DNA of 64,000 nt from Akebia trifoliata (Eukaryota; Streptophyta; Magnoliopsida; Ranunculales; Lardizabalaceae): positions 27,995,613-28,059,612 of the forward strand of contig CM030708.1 of NCBI GenBank assembly GCA_017979445.1, read 5' to 3'. Under the pieces are notes generated by a model, which was not told the DNA's origin, searched no databases, and saw only the letters and a list, made by a program, of their open reading frames with translations. The position numbers were made by a program, and so were the translations under genes. Position 1 is the first letter of the stretch. The number at the start of each line of letters is the position of its first letter. Below, one piece after another: positions 11,074 through 21,090 of the stretch.

Positions 11074-11391
11074 ATGAAAGTTGAAGACGAGGGGTATGTG
11101 GGTCTTTTCATGTTGTTAGTTGGGGTCTAGGTCATCAATATCAAAACATAGGGGTATCTCCAATATTCAGCAACATGTGAGGGGGGCAGGTGTAAAATAA
11201 ATTTAAAAAAAAAAAAAAAAAATACCCTATAGCGACAGTCGCCGACCGTCGCTATATCCTTATTTTACAGTCGTTTTTTCTGACTGTCCTCCGACTGTTT
11301 TGGATAGTCGTTTTTAAAAAAATCACTTCTTTTAAAACGACCTTTTTTGCGACTATAGGGACAGTCGTTTATTATGCTTTATGACGTAGTG
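11074..11391 (+). mobile_element. CACTA-type element, right (3') end (second copy)
   Basis: It ends TTTATGACGTAGTG at 11391, with subterminal AGCGACAGTCG, GACCGTCGC, AACGACC and GACAGTCGTTT motifs as at 4050-4335. Before these lies a shared TGAAAGTTGAAGACGAGGGG block and an A-rich run. It abuts a Ty3/Gypsy gag-pol linker on the right, so the junction at 11391/11392 is an insertion or deletion breakpoint. No left terminus was seen. Confidence 0.65.
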
Positions 11392-13242
11392 GAGGATTTT
11401 TACAATCTTGTAAAATGATAAGTTGGATGGGATACAAAGTTGGATTGGTGGTGGTTGGAATTTGTGTGACTAACAAATTAGAGTTCATCCTTGGCTCTTC
11501 CTGAACAATAAGCTCATCTGATGGTAAATCAATTTCCTTGGTCAAATTTGTACAATCAACCTGTTCATTGGGAATTTGAAACACAACTTGACTCTCGAGG
11601 ACTATCTCATTTGAAAATTGATCATTCTTTATTTTTTCTAAAGGCACAATGAGCTGACCTAGTTGGACTTCTATCATTGTTTTTGTTGGAATTGTAACCT
11701 CATTGGGTTTCAGCACTTGATTATCCATTAACTTACCAGAACGTAGTGTGTGGACTGCTTAAACAAAGTCATTAGAGGAACCAGGTTGACTTGCTATCTC
11801 ATACTATCTTTTTGGGACAGTCTCTCTTGGGTTAGGCACAGTTTGACTAGGAAAATATCATTTGTTTCTCTCCTCAAGAGAGAGAGATAATTGGCTTAGT
11901 TGAACCTCACGATTTTTAATTGATTGTTCATGCCTTTGATTCCTTTGATCCTGATCTTGCATGAATTTTTGTTGTTGCTTGAACATCTCTATCACCATTG
12001 TTTCTAATGCAGAGTTTTTTTGTGCAACTGGGGGAGACAGTAGATCATAGGATTGACAACAATCGCTCTTTAATCAAACATATGGGGTAAAGAGTAAGAT
12101 GCTTGTGGAACCAAAGAAAGATTAGCATTGGATTGAGATTGCCTATTATAGCCTTTTTGAAAACCTAGAGTAGCACCCTATTGGATAGGTATGTTCTGAT
12201 GATAGGAGAAGTTGGGATGAAACCTATTGTCAGAGTGGTAAGTTTGATTACACGAGTTTGGAGTGGGTTTCCTAAAAGTGTTATATGACCCAATAATATT
12301 GACTTGTTCTGTGTTGGTCATAGGACAATTCTCCGTGCGGTGGTCAAAAGTTTCGCATATGTTACATTCGAAAGACATCTCTGAATTTACTTAGAGTGCA
12401 TGATATACCTCCTGGTGGTTAGTTTTGATGCTAAAAGCATCAAATTTCTTATTTAAGTTTTGCATAGTACTAACCTGAGTAATCATTATGTTTTTGAGAT
12501 CCGGATCACTTTTGATCTCGTACATTCCTGGTTTATTGGTTCCAAAGTCACTTCTATCAGAGTCTCCTAAATTGGTGCTCCAGTTTCGAGTACTTTCAGC
12601 AAGTTTTACGAGGAAATCGTAAGCTTGATTTGGAGTCTAATTCATGAATTTTCCTTTATGCATAGACTCCAAAAGGATACGTTGGGCTGTTATAAGACTA
12701 CGATAGAAGAAATTGACCAATTGGGCTTTATCAATCCCATGATATGGACATTTTACAAGCAGGTTATTAAATCTTTCCCAGGTTTGGAAAAATTCTTTAT
12801 CGGGTTTGCCCTTGAAGTTTTTAATGGCATTTTTCATTTGTTCTATTTTTGCCATTGGAAAGAACTTAATTACGAATTTACGAGATAACTCATCCCAAGT
12901 TGTGATCGAGTTAGAGAGCATCGAGTTCAACCATGCTGCTGCATGATCTTCTAGAGATAGAGGGAACAACCTTAACATGACATTTTCATCATCAAGGTGA
13001 CCATTTTGAAAGGTTTGACATATGATCAGAAATTTGTTCAAATGGTTGTAGGGTTGTTCACTCTCGAACCCATGAAACTTAGGGAGCATATTGATAGTGG
13101 CTACCCTAATTTCGAATTGTACCACATTAGTTGTTGGCAAGGTAATACATGAAGGGGGAGTGGTTGTAGTGGGTGCGAATAACTCCTTAAGAGTTCGTTG
13201 ATCTTCTTGGATCATTTGAGGTGGGGCAATTGGTTAAGCCAT
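11392..13242 (-). pseudogene. Ty3/Gypsy gag (retrotransposon gag, zinc knuckle, linker), decayed
   Basis: The minus-strand start ATG is at 13242 (MA, then a TAA replacing the usual codon, then PIAPPQMIQEDQ). The gag domain follows (RTLKELFAP, HLDDENVMLRLFPLSLEDH, AAAWLNSML, TWDELSRKFVIKFFP, FKGKPDKEFFQTWERFNNLL), which forms the particle coat. A further stop is near 12636. A CCHC zinc knuckle (CNICETFDHRTENC, spacing C-x2-C-x4-H-x4-C) is at about 12320-12370. A Glu/Asp/Asn-rich linker with no stop runs to the CACTA junction at 11391. Protease, RT and integrase are missing. The stops mean no intact Gag can be made. Confidence 0.85.
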
Positions 13243-13468
13243 CTTGGGTGACTGAGAGATAGGTGAGGAATCGAATTATCTTCTAATCCTTTAAAGTGGA
13301 TGAGATTTTGTGATCTCGGGGATCTTCTACCTAACATGCACTAATGATGAACACAGATAATAGGGAGGAATTTCACACATGCTTGATGGGTTCCTATTAG
13401 ACTAGACAGCTCCTAACTGTTTCAAAGGGATAGTATGAGCTTCCTACCCAATTATCTGAAATCGAAAT
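13243..13468 (-). mobile_element. Gypsy leader, gag-proximal part
   Basis: Untranslated leader of the minus-strand Gypsy element between gag and the nested solo LTR. Its last five bases, GAAAT (13464-13468), are the target-site duplicate of that solo LTR. Confidence 0.7.
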
Positions 13469-15208
13469 TGTAGACACCTCATTTTTGCATCCGCCTGATT
13501 AATCGACTCGTCAACCTGATCGTAACGGTTCCCAATGATGGATGCTTATTCCAATGCTTTATTTTGTTACCAGATATGTTTCAGAAATCTGGATAAGGTA
13601 TCTCGAACTGACAAAACTGTAGAAACCACGCTACGCTAGGAAAATACGATTCCAGAAACATAGAAATCATCATCTTGCAAACAAAAAGAAGTTTCACGAT
13701 AAAAATCATTAAAAAATGATCAAATTATCAAAATACTCCTAACCTTAAAATAACCCTAGAGCCTACGTTACGATTAGGAAAACCCATTCAAACACATAAA
13801 ACAATAAATCGAAATCAAATAAATCATTTCACCAATTTTAACAGAATTTGACGAAATTACGAAAATGCCCCTCATAAAGTTCACAACCATTTCACACAAA
13901 AAATTTCATAAATGACACAAACTAATATTTCCATTGAATTCCTTACGAAAAATCGATTCTAAAACATCTTAGAACATTAAAAACTGACTTAAAATGTGAA
14001 AAATCCTCTCTGGGGGCAAAACGGTAATTTCATAATTAAAAATTTTGAAATTAATAAATAAAACATTAAATAATTAAAGTGAAATATTAATGAAATTAAT
14101 TTAAAATTTTAAACTAAAAAATCGATCAATCGAGCTCTCATGGAAAATTGTTGAGGGTTCGTGAGATATTTCTTTAAGGACCCCTCCATTTGGGGGTCCA
14201 AAGAATTAAAGATATAATAGAGGAGGGTTCTCCAAAAATTTAAAGTCAATCAAGCAAGACTAAGGTCAAGGTATTAAAGTCAATCAAGTGAGACTAAGGT
14301 CAAAATTAAAGTCAATTAAGCAAGACTGAAGTCAAAGATATTAAAAGTCAATCAATTAAGACTAAAGTCAAAATATTAAAAGTCAATCAAATAAGGCCAA
14401 AAGTCAAAATCATAATAGAATTCTAATTAAATAATAACTCTATCTAATAGAGTTCTAACTAAAAAATAATTCTACCTAAAATAATTCTAATTAAAACATA
14501 ATTCTACCTAAAACAATTCTAACTAAAACACAACTCTAATTAAAAAATTCTAATTAAACACTAACTCTATCAAAATCAACCCCTAAAAAATCTATAAATA
14601 GAGGTGCTCACACCCTATTTTCGTATCAAATCATAAACCCTAAGAGAAGTAGGTCTAAAAGCCCCCTAGCCTCCCATAAACCCGAGTTTTGGAGCCCCAA
14701 CTCCTTACCTAATATCCCTTCTTCGATTTTAACTTAAAAAACACCTAAAAGCCTTTCAAAAACACCCCAAAATCGACAACAAAATTCGAAGAATCCAGAT
14801 CTAAAGAAGAGATACCTTGCCTCGGAGATCTGAAATTAGATCCGGAGACATAACGAAGTAAAGAGAACGGTACAAGGAGCTATTTTTGTCAGATCTGAGG
14901 GAATAGAACCGTTGCGTTCAAAGGTAAAGTCTATTTTATTTTATTTCCTTTCTTTTTCTATCTAGGTTGTTGTTAGCAATGTAGACTTATTTGGGTTAAG
15001 TAGAGACCGGCATTGGCCGGGCGGGGTTGGTGCCTAACACCTTCCAACCCCGTAATGTGATCCCCGGATTCAGTTTTTCTTCGTAGATTAGTATATTTGC
15101 CTTTTAGAGTCAAAATTTGGTTCCTAGACCGTAATAACTAGGTGACGACTCCCAAACCTCGAAGGTCAAAAGCGGATCCGCGCACCCTGCGGATCGAGGG
15201 CGCTTTCA
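13469..15208 (+). mobile_element. Solo LTR (Tat/Ogre-like Gypsy), 1740 bp, nested
   Basis: It starts TGTAGACACCTCATTTTTGC and ends GAGGGCGCTTTCA, i.e. TG...CA ends. It is flanked by a perfect 5-bp duplication, GAAAT (13464-13468 and 15209-15213), which fixes both boundaries. A promoter TATA box (TCTATAAATA) sits at 14591-14600. U3 carries two sets of degenerate tandem repeats (see 14244-14580). The downstream region includes AACTAGGTGACGACTCCCAA, reminiscent of Tat-lineage ends. No internal domain remains, so it arose by recombination between the two LTRs of a full element. It splits the leader of the older minus-strand Gypsy. Confidence 0.9.
14244..14580 (+). repeat. Degenerate tandem repeats in solo-LTR U3
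   Basis: First set: about 5 units of 30-40 bp built on AAGTCAATCAAGCAAGACTA (14244-14410). Second set: about 8 units of 20-25 bp built on AATTCTAACTAAAA/TCTACCTA (14415-14580). They lie just upstream of the TATA box at 14593, the usual place for LTR enhancer repeats. Confidence 0.7.
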
Positions 15209-16235
15209 GAAATCAGCCAGTTTAATCCCCAGATGGGATGTGGCGAGCAATGCTGAGAAATGACACTCTTAAATCACTTCTTCGTCTAGAATAGACGTAG
15301 TCTATCCCCCTCGTATAGTAGGGTACAGCGGGGCAGGATTTCGCTTAGACAGTGACTTTGATCAAGAAGTGCAATTGGTGCAACTCAGGCTAGCTTTGCC
15401 TATTGAGTTCGATGTGACCTATGGTCAAGTCTAATCAGATTTTAATTAAATTTAGGCTTGTATGAATTAATTTCCTAATAGGGCAAGAATGCGGTGATGA
15501 AATCCGATTCTTATATTGTTTGTGTCATCTTCGTAAGGGTGCCCTTTTTACTATTGTGTAATCTGACGTGTGTAATTAACTTACTCAAATTCATTACAGA
15601 AACCCACTGGCAAGGATGCGTGGGGGTTTAGAGTTTTACCTCCCATTCTAGACGGGCATTGATCGAGTTTAGTCGACTCGGGTCATCGACACCAAACTCG
15701 ATGTATGAACCCGAGGAGCCGAAACATTTACGTCCCACTATCGTCCTCCCTTAATTCTATTACAATCCGAGCCTTCTTGGAATAATTAAAATAAATAAAT
15801 TAATTAAAACTTCTAAAAAGAAAATCCTACTGTAATTCTACTTAAAATAAAAAAAATTCATGTTCTTCGTCAAAGAATCGGATCCGGGTGGTGGAATAAA
15901 ATTTTCCACTCACGTTGCTCCTCGTCGAATCCTTCGGCTAAAAACAGAAGACAAATCAAAATAAGAATTCCAGAAAAATTATATGTTCATTGAAATCCAA
16001 AAGTCTGAAGAAAAATTCTACAAAATTTTGAAGTGCGAATCTCGAGGTTTGACCGTAGCGCCACAGTTGACCCAGGCGGTGCAAAATTTTTTGATGAAAT
16101 TGACTCAAATTTTAGGGTTTTATTCGTGCTGACTTCAGGAATCCAGTAGTATTTTTTTTTTCTGAAATAAAAATTTTGATTAACAGAAAACCAGATCAGA
16201 TTTTCGGATAAAAAAAATATTGGATTACACCATTG
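15209..16235 (-). mobile_element. Gypsy leader, primer-site-proximal part
   Basis: Non-coding leader of the minus-strand Gypsy. About 500 bp (15240-15770) is similar, in opposite orientation, to 50300-50815 in the second Gypsy element, including GGGTGCCCTT and TTTAGACGAG-type blocks, so the two are the same family. Confidence 0.75.
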
Positions 16236-16253
16236 TCCCCAACAGCGGCCCCA
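16236..16253 (-). other. Primer-binding site of Gypsy element 1
   Basis: On the minus strand, three bases after the LTR end, TGGGGCCGCTGTTGGGGA. This resembles the TGGCGCCGTTGYCGGGGA primer-binding sites of plant Ty3/Gypsy elements, which pair with a tRNA 3' end to start reverse transcription. Confidence 0.75.
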
Positions 16254-16256
16254 ATT

Positions 16257-17578
16257 TGTTCGAGCTATACATGATGATAAATAAAATAACAAAAGAAAAC
16301 CTTGGTAAATAAGGGGTCGAACCACAGAGACAACGTTAATCCAAAGAATTTTTACTTTCAATTCAATTCAAGTTTAACAAACGATTTAAAAACAGTTTGT
16401 GAGAGAGGATTTATCTAAAATAAACTACTGAAATAAAAACTAAAAAATTACGATAGAGAAGTATAGATCAATTTGATCTACCTTCACAAGTTTTATTAGT
16501 GAATTCTAGTTCTCTTTTTATCTCGATTCACTAAACAAAACTAATGTTTGTGGATCGGAAAATCAAGCAGTTAAAATATAAACGAGATCAAAAGTATACA
16601 ATAATTTAGGAAGAGATTATTAGATAAAAATTAATTGTTCTCTGTGAAGCATGGTTCTTCTTGAACTTATCAAAGAAAGAAACCATCAAAATTATGAAAA
16701 ACATTTAATATTCAACCTAATAATAAAAACCTACGTTATCTCAATAATTCAAGTCGTGATTATTAGATAAACATTGATTATTCTCTGTAAAGTATGATTC
16801 TTCTTGAACTTATCAAAGAGAGAAACATCAGAACTTTGCGAAACATTCAATAGTTAACCTAATAATACAAACCTAACATTATCACAATAAAACTATGAAG
16901 TAATTTCGAGAACAATAAAAATACTGACAAATCTTGCTCCGACTTCCTTAACTGATCTAATGGAGATTTAGCCAACAATCATCGCAAGAACAATAAAGCA
17001 AAAATAAAGTAAAGAAAACAAGGAAAAAGAAGAGAGATGAGATAAAGAAATTATCTTTATTGCTTGACTTGAAATCGAGAGAGTCTCCTTACAACTTTCG
17101 TAAAATTAAAAAATAGAAAATAAAAACATAAATTAAAATAACAGAAGTTGATCTCCAGGGAGATGAGGTATCCCTCCAAAGATAATATTCCTTTTGGTCT
17201 AGTCTTCTATTTATAGAGAGACCAGATTAGGATTTCGTGGGTAATTAGGGTTTCGGAAGCATTCTGTGATTACAAAAATATCAAAGTCCTACTTCAATAC
17301 GAATGTCTTTCAATCGCCAAGCTTCAGTACAAATTTCGAGGCTTGACCTTATTAGTTGATCGCGCCGCCGTCGTTGACCATGGCGTCGTCGTAAAGTTTT
17401 GGTCAATTGACTTGACTTTTGGTCCACGGTCTTCTTTTGGATCCTGGATTACGAGGTAACTTCGGATTTTCTTGATTCACTTTGAAACTTCACGAATAAT
17501 TCTTGTTACACGTAAATAATAATAATTAGTTCCGAATTACATAATTAAATGAAAAATACGAATAATTATGGACTAACA
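16257..17578 (-). mobile_element. 5' LTR of Gypsy element 1
   Basis: A 1322-bp segment bounded on the minus strand by TGTTAGTCCATAATTATTCG at its start (17578) and CTCGAACA at its end (16257), next to the primer-binding site. The start matches that of the LTR at 48526 (TGTTAGTTCCTATAAATAAT). Inside is a direct duplication of about 143 bp (16615-16757 and 16758-16890, each beginning GATTATTAGATAAA). No 3' partner LTR is in the window. Confidence 0.75.
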
Positions 17579-17767
17579 ATAAACTATATGCAATTAGAGG
17601 ATTTAGTGTATAATTTACTGATAAAGTCTATGCAATTAGAGCTCTAGAAACGACTTTCTAGACCCTGATCACGTACAGATCTTCGATTCCCAAACTTGTC
17701 CATGTCATGAAGTCATTTGTGTATGCCACCTGACGAGTCATATTATCAAGACTACATATATATAGAA
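17579..17767. other. Short spacer
   Basis: Between the LTR and the TA-flanked MITE. Nothing recognised. Confidence 0.4.
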
Positions 17768-18106
17768 GGGTCTCGTTCAGCACCCAAGAATTCGCCAACA
17801 TTTTGCCCAACATATTTTGTCCTACATGGGTTACAAGTTTCGGAATGGGCTGATTTTTGGTAAGGATGATCTCTACGGTGAGGAGATCATTCTCACCAAA
17901 AATCAGCCCATTCCAAAACTTCTAACCCCATCACAAATGGTTTTAAAAAAATGGACGGTCCACCATTTTTCAACTTGTAAACATAGGATTAGAAGTTTTG
18001 GAATGGGTATAGAGATCATCCTCACCAAAAATGAGCCCATTCCAAAACTTCTAACCCATGTAGGACAAAACATGTTGGGCAAATTGTTGGGTGCTGAACA
18101 TTTCCC
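17768..18106. mobile_element. TA-flanked palindromic MITE (copy O)
   Basis: It begins GGGTCTCGTTCAGCACC directly after TATATATATAG and ends GGTGCTGAACATTTCCC before TATATAG. It contains two hairpins of the GTTAGAAGTTTTGGAATGG type and a central GGACGGTCCA. It belongs to the family concentrated at 35.5-41.9 kb. Confidence 0.85.
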
Positions 18107-18112
18107 TATATA

Positions 18113-18273
18113 GAATAATGCTGGAGTGACACATCCTAATATAAAAGTTTGTAAGAATCATAGATGCTTTTCACTGAGAAACAGTCAAAAAGGATTTATT
18201 GTCCTACACATGGGCTTTCACATGATCATGATGTGCAATATGAGGTACAATCTTGAGGTCTCTCTAGCATAAT
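18113..18273. mobile_element. MITE with GAATAATGCTGGAGTGAC ends
   Basis: The left arm GAATAATGCTGGAGTGAC is answered by ATCTTGAGGTC...CTAGCAT. A nested palindrome (TAAGAATCATAGATGC) is at the centre. Same family as 43209-43390 and 51505-51619. The right arm is diverged. Confidence 0.6.
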
Positions 18274-18357
18274 TTCTTGGTTGCTTCGAGAAACTCCCTA
18301 TTCATTCTCCTCGTGGGTATTTGAGAAAATATATTTTAATTTCTTCAATTAGTCGAA

Positions 18358-18441
<84 letters not shown>

Positions 18442-18484
18442 TATACATGCATGAAGAACAATGTGAACACGATCCATGGACCAC

Positions 18485-18525
<41 letters not shown>

Positions 18526-18780
18526 TATATATATAATATATATATAATTTCTTGGTTGCTTTGAGAATCTCCCTGTTCATTCTCCTCTTGGGTCTTTGAG
18601 AAAATATATTTTAATTTCTTCAACTAGTCGAAGTTATATATATATATATATATATGGAGCACAACCATATAAATGTATATACATAATTTCTTGGTTGCTT
18701 CGAGAAACTCCCTATTCATTCTCCTCATGGGTCTTTGAGAAAATATATTTTAATTTCTTCAACTAGTGGAAGTTTTATAT
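18268..18780 (+). repeat. Three copies of a leader module with (TA)n and (GA)n microsatellites
   Basis: Three units begin TTTCTTGGTTGCTTCGAGAA and run through GAAAATATATTTTAATTTC to a (TA)n tract (starting about 18274, 18548 and 18688). (TA)n spans 18361-18400, (GA)n 18401-18440 and more (TA)n 18488-18540. The same module precedes the ORF at 43580 and, diverged, the one at 23927. It forms a 7-copy array at 41940-42650. Function unknown; it could be promoter or transcribed leader. Confidence 0.75.
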
Positions 18781-18871
18781 ATATAGGAGAACAATGTGTA
18801 GGAATCTCCCACCTGTACACTCTTCTAATTAACCCCAATATTAGATTTGGCTGACCCTGATCTATTGCAAT

Positions 18872-19717
18872 ATGGGTTTTTGGGGGTGGATACCAAGTAA
18901 TCCGTTCAATCGTATGGTTGAGTTGAGCCATAACGAGAGCAACGATGGGTTGTCAGCCAACAGTGTACTTGCTCAAAATCATAGGTTGCCCAACAATCTA
19001 CTTACTCAAAATCGTAGGTCAACCAACAATGTAGTTGCTCAAAATCGTGGGTTGCCCAACAATGTTGTTCCTCAAAATTGGGGGTTGCCCAACAGTCTAC
19101 TTGCTCAAAATCGTAGGTCAACCAACAATGTAGTTGCTCAAAATCGTGGGTTGCCCGACAATGTAGTTGCTCAAAATCGTGGGTGGACCGACAGTCTACT
19201 TGCTCAAAATCGTGGGTTGCCCGACAATGTAGTTGCTCAAAATCGTGGGTGGACCGACAGTTTACTTGCTCAAAATCGTGGGTTGCCCGACAATGTAGTT
19301 GCTCAAAATCGTGGGTGGACCGACAGTTTACTTGCTCAAAATCGTGGGTGGACCGACAGTTTACTTGCTCAAAATCGTGGGTTGCCCGACAGTCTACTTG
19401 CTCAAAATCGTGGGTGGACCGACAGTTTACTTGCTCAAAATCGTGGGTTGCCCGACAGTTTACTTGCTCAAAATCGTGGGTTGACCGACAGTCTACTTGC
19501 TCAAAATCGTGGTTGGGCCGACAATGTAGTTGCTCAAAATCATGGGTTGCTCTACAGTTTCCTTGCTCAAAATCGTGGGCGGGTTGACAGTCTACTTGCA
19601 CAAAATCGTGGGTGGGCCGACAGTCTACTTGCTCAAAATCATGGGTGGGCCGACAGTCTACTTGCTCAAAATCGTAGGTCGACCAACAGTGTAATTGCTC
19701 AAAATCACTTAGATTAG
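18872..19717 (+). CDS. Putative 281-aa protein of 22 eleven-residue Asn/Gln-rich repeats (copy 1)
   Basis: I do not recognise this protein. The ATG at 18872 opens an 846-bp frame; an in-frame ATG at 18914 matches the start of copy 3 at 43580 and may be the true start. After a short N-terminus (VELSHNESNDGLSANS) come about 22 units of 11 residues with consensus xAQNRGWTDSL or xAQNRGLPDNV, then a unique QNHLD end. The underlying DNA is a 33-bp tandem repeat, so the antisense strand is also open (19002-19601). The sense frame is favoured because copy 3 keeps the same start region, repeat register and QNHLD-stop. There is no signal peptide, membrane segment or known domain. A possible donor (AAG|GTATGG, 19734) follows the stop. 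It may be a non-coding tandem repeat that happens to be open. Confidence 0.4.
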   Translation: MGFWGWIPSNPFNRMVELSHNESNDGLSANSVLAQNHRLPNNLLTQNRRSTNNVVAQNRGLPNNVVPQNWGLPNSLLAQNRRSTNNVVAQNRGLPDNVVAQNRGWTDSLLAQNRGLPDNVVAQNRGWTDSLLAQNRGLPDNVVAQNRGWTDSLLAQNRGWTDSLLAQNRGLPDSLLAQNRGWTDSLLAQNRGLPDSLLAQNRGLTDSLLAQNRGWADNVVAQNHGLLYSFLAQNRGRVDSLLAQNRGWADSLLAQNHGWADSLLAQNRRSTNSVIAQNHLD

Positions 19718-19934
19718 CAATAGAGAATGGAAGGTATGGTTTCTTAATTTAGATTTTAGACTTGGATAATGACTTTGTGACCTTGCCGTGCATTGATTTA
19801 TCACGACTCTTTAGACTTTTATCAAATTCATATCCATGATTGTTAAGGTGATGAAGTGACTTTTTGATTTGATTTTTAATGCTGGGGATTGAAGATAAAG
19901 GATCCATACTAAAGGATTCAAAAAGAATTTATTA
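19718..19934. other. Conserved block downstream of repeat ORF copy 1
   Basis: About 210 bp (AATAGAGAATGGAAGGTATG onward) are nearly the same as 44327-44556 after copy 3, so they are part of a segmental duplication. No coding signal. Confidence 0.6.
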
Positions 19935-20118
19935 GATACCCCGAGGGGTTGGCTCAATGAGCAATAATTCCTCAGGGACATCTGCAAGGGTGCACCTTCA
20001 CTTACCCGCTGTGTGTGATGTGTGGGCGTTGCGGGACTAGTCCTTAGACAAGACCATGGTCTATGGATTGAGCAAAGCCCAGATACAGGCCGGACTCGAT
20101 GCACAGGGAACACCACGT
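19935..20118 (+). mobile_element. tRNA-derived SINE lacking its B box
   Basis: Starts GAGGGGTTGGCTCAATGAGC (A box). Sequence then jumps to the SINE body (GGGTGCACCTTCACTTACC, GTGTGATGTGTGGGCG), skipping the B-box part present at 63088-63335. The 3' part (GACAAGACCATGGTCTATGG, CAGATACAGG) also matches that copy. The same deleted form occurs at 44557-44730. Confidence 0.65.
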
Positions 20119-20590
20119 CATAATAAAGAAACTAGGACCCTGATTTTGCGGACAAAATGACTGCTATAAGCAGTCAATTTTAACCGACAGATTTCATCAG
20201 TTGCCCCAATAAAAACGACCCAATTTTTAACTGGGTTTTTGGGGTCAATTTTAACAACAAATCAGGACCATCCTTTGATGATGTCGTTTGTGTCATCTAT
20301 CTTTGTTCCCCTCACCCACGATTTACCTTCTCTCTAGAGTGTAACTTTCTCTCACGCATCAACTCTGTACCTATTGAAATATTCAGCCCAGCACAAATGA
20401 ACCACAACCACTAGATTATTGGAATTCTACAAGTGAACCTAGTGTTGGAGATGTTCCTACTTTCTTAGATGCTAATAATGTTTCCCATCCATCTTTTAAT
20501 TTGTCACATGAAATAGTCACCCGTGCTATGGGTTGAAGTCAGCCCTCAATAGTCCTTCTTGGGTTGAAGTCATTTACAATTGTTAAACAG
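20119..20590. other. Duplicated non-coding block, then unique sequence
   Basis: 20119-20398 matches 44740-44990 (AAACGACC..., CCCACGATTTACCTTCTC, TTCAGCCCAGCACAAATGA), ending the duplication shared with copy 3. 20399-20590 is unique and shows no recognised coding sequence. Confidence 0.55.
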
Positions 20591-20762
20591 ACACGACCAT
20601 TTTTCAAGGACCGAAGGAAGTTCCCTCGGATGGCAGATCCACTTCTTCAAGGGGACTTCCCAATGAGCGGATTTTATCAAGCAGTTGCTGTTGCTGCCAT
20701 ATGTCTCTAAGAGAACGTTGCCTTACGTCCATTGATTAGTGAAGTTGCAAATGCACTATAAA
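20591..20762 (+). pseudogene. RLCK-VII kinase C-terminal exon, stop-containing
   Basis: After acceptor AACAG the frame reads [38 protein letters not shown], stop, ENVALRPLISEVANAL, stop. This is the kinase subdomain X-XI exon of PBS1-like receptor-like cytoplasmic kinases (RLCK-VII), which relay immune and growth receptor signals at the plasma membrane. The conserved Arg of 'RPLI' is kept. Two stops (TAA for the usual Gln, and TAA at the end) disable it. No catalytic exons precede it locally. Confidence 0.85.
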
Positions 20763-21090
20763 TTACCTTGCCGTGGCGCCAGCTGACAAGAGGGGCTTTA
20801 CATCTCTTCCTATTTTGCATACGCACCAAGTACCAACCTAACCTTCCAAAAGGTAATTTGTTGTTTTCTTTAACACCAAATCTTTTATCCGCTAGAAACT
20901 GTAATGTGGGAGCCCAATAACCCCAAAATATTCAAAAAAATTATTGCTAAAACGATAGAAGAAAAATAAAAATAAATATTGAGGTCACTTCAGCCTTATT
21001 CTATATTAAAATAAAAAATAAAAAATAAAAAATAAAAAATAAATGTGAAGCACCGATGTATGTACACGTCACCAACAAACTCTATAAACT
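20763..21090. other. Intergenic with AAAATAAAAAT repeats
   Basis: A (AAAAT)n tract is at 21007-21042. No gene recognised. Confidence 0.5.

Noticed and set aside
11372..11728. Stand-alone gene encoding the Glu/Asn-rich protein on the minus strand
   Set aside because: It is in line with the Gypsy gag and zinc knuckle on the same strand, is the gag-pol linker, and its end runs into the CACTA terminus.
12625..12888. Plus-strand open frame MIWSLIHEFSFMHRLQKD
   Set aside because: It is the antisense of the Gypsy gag domain.
18321..18623. Open frames rich in Tyr-Ile and Arg-Glu
   Set aside because: They are translations of (TA)n and (GA)n microsatellites.
19002..19601. Long antisense open frame with HDFEQVDCRST-type repeats opposite repeat ORF copy 1
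   Set aside because: The 33-bp unit is a multiple of three and lacks antisense stops, so openness is automatic. The start and end are not conserved with the antisense of copy 3.
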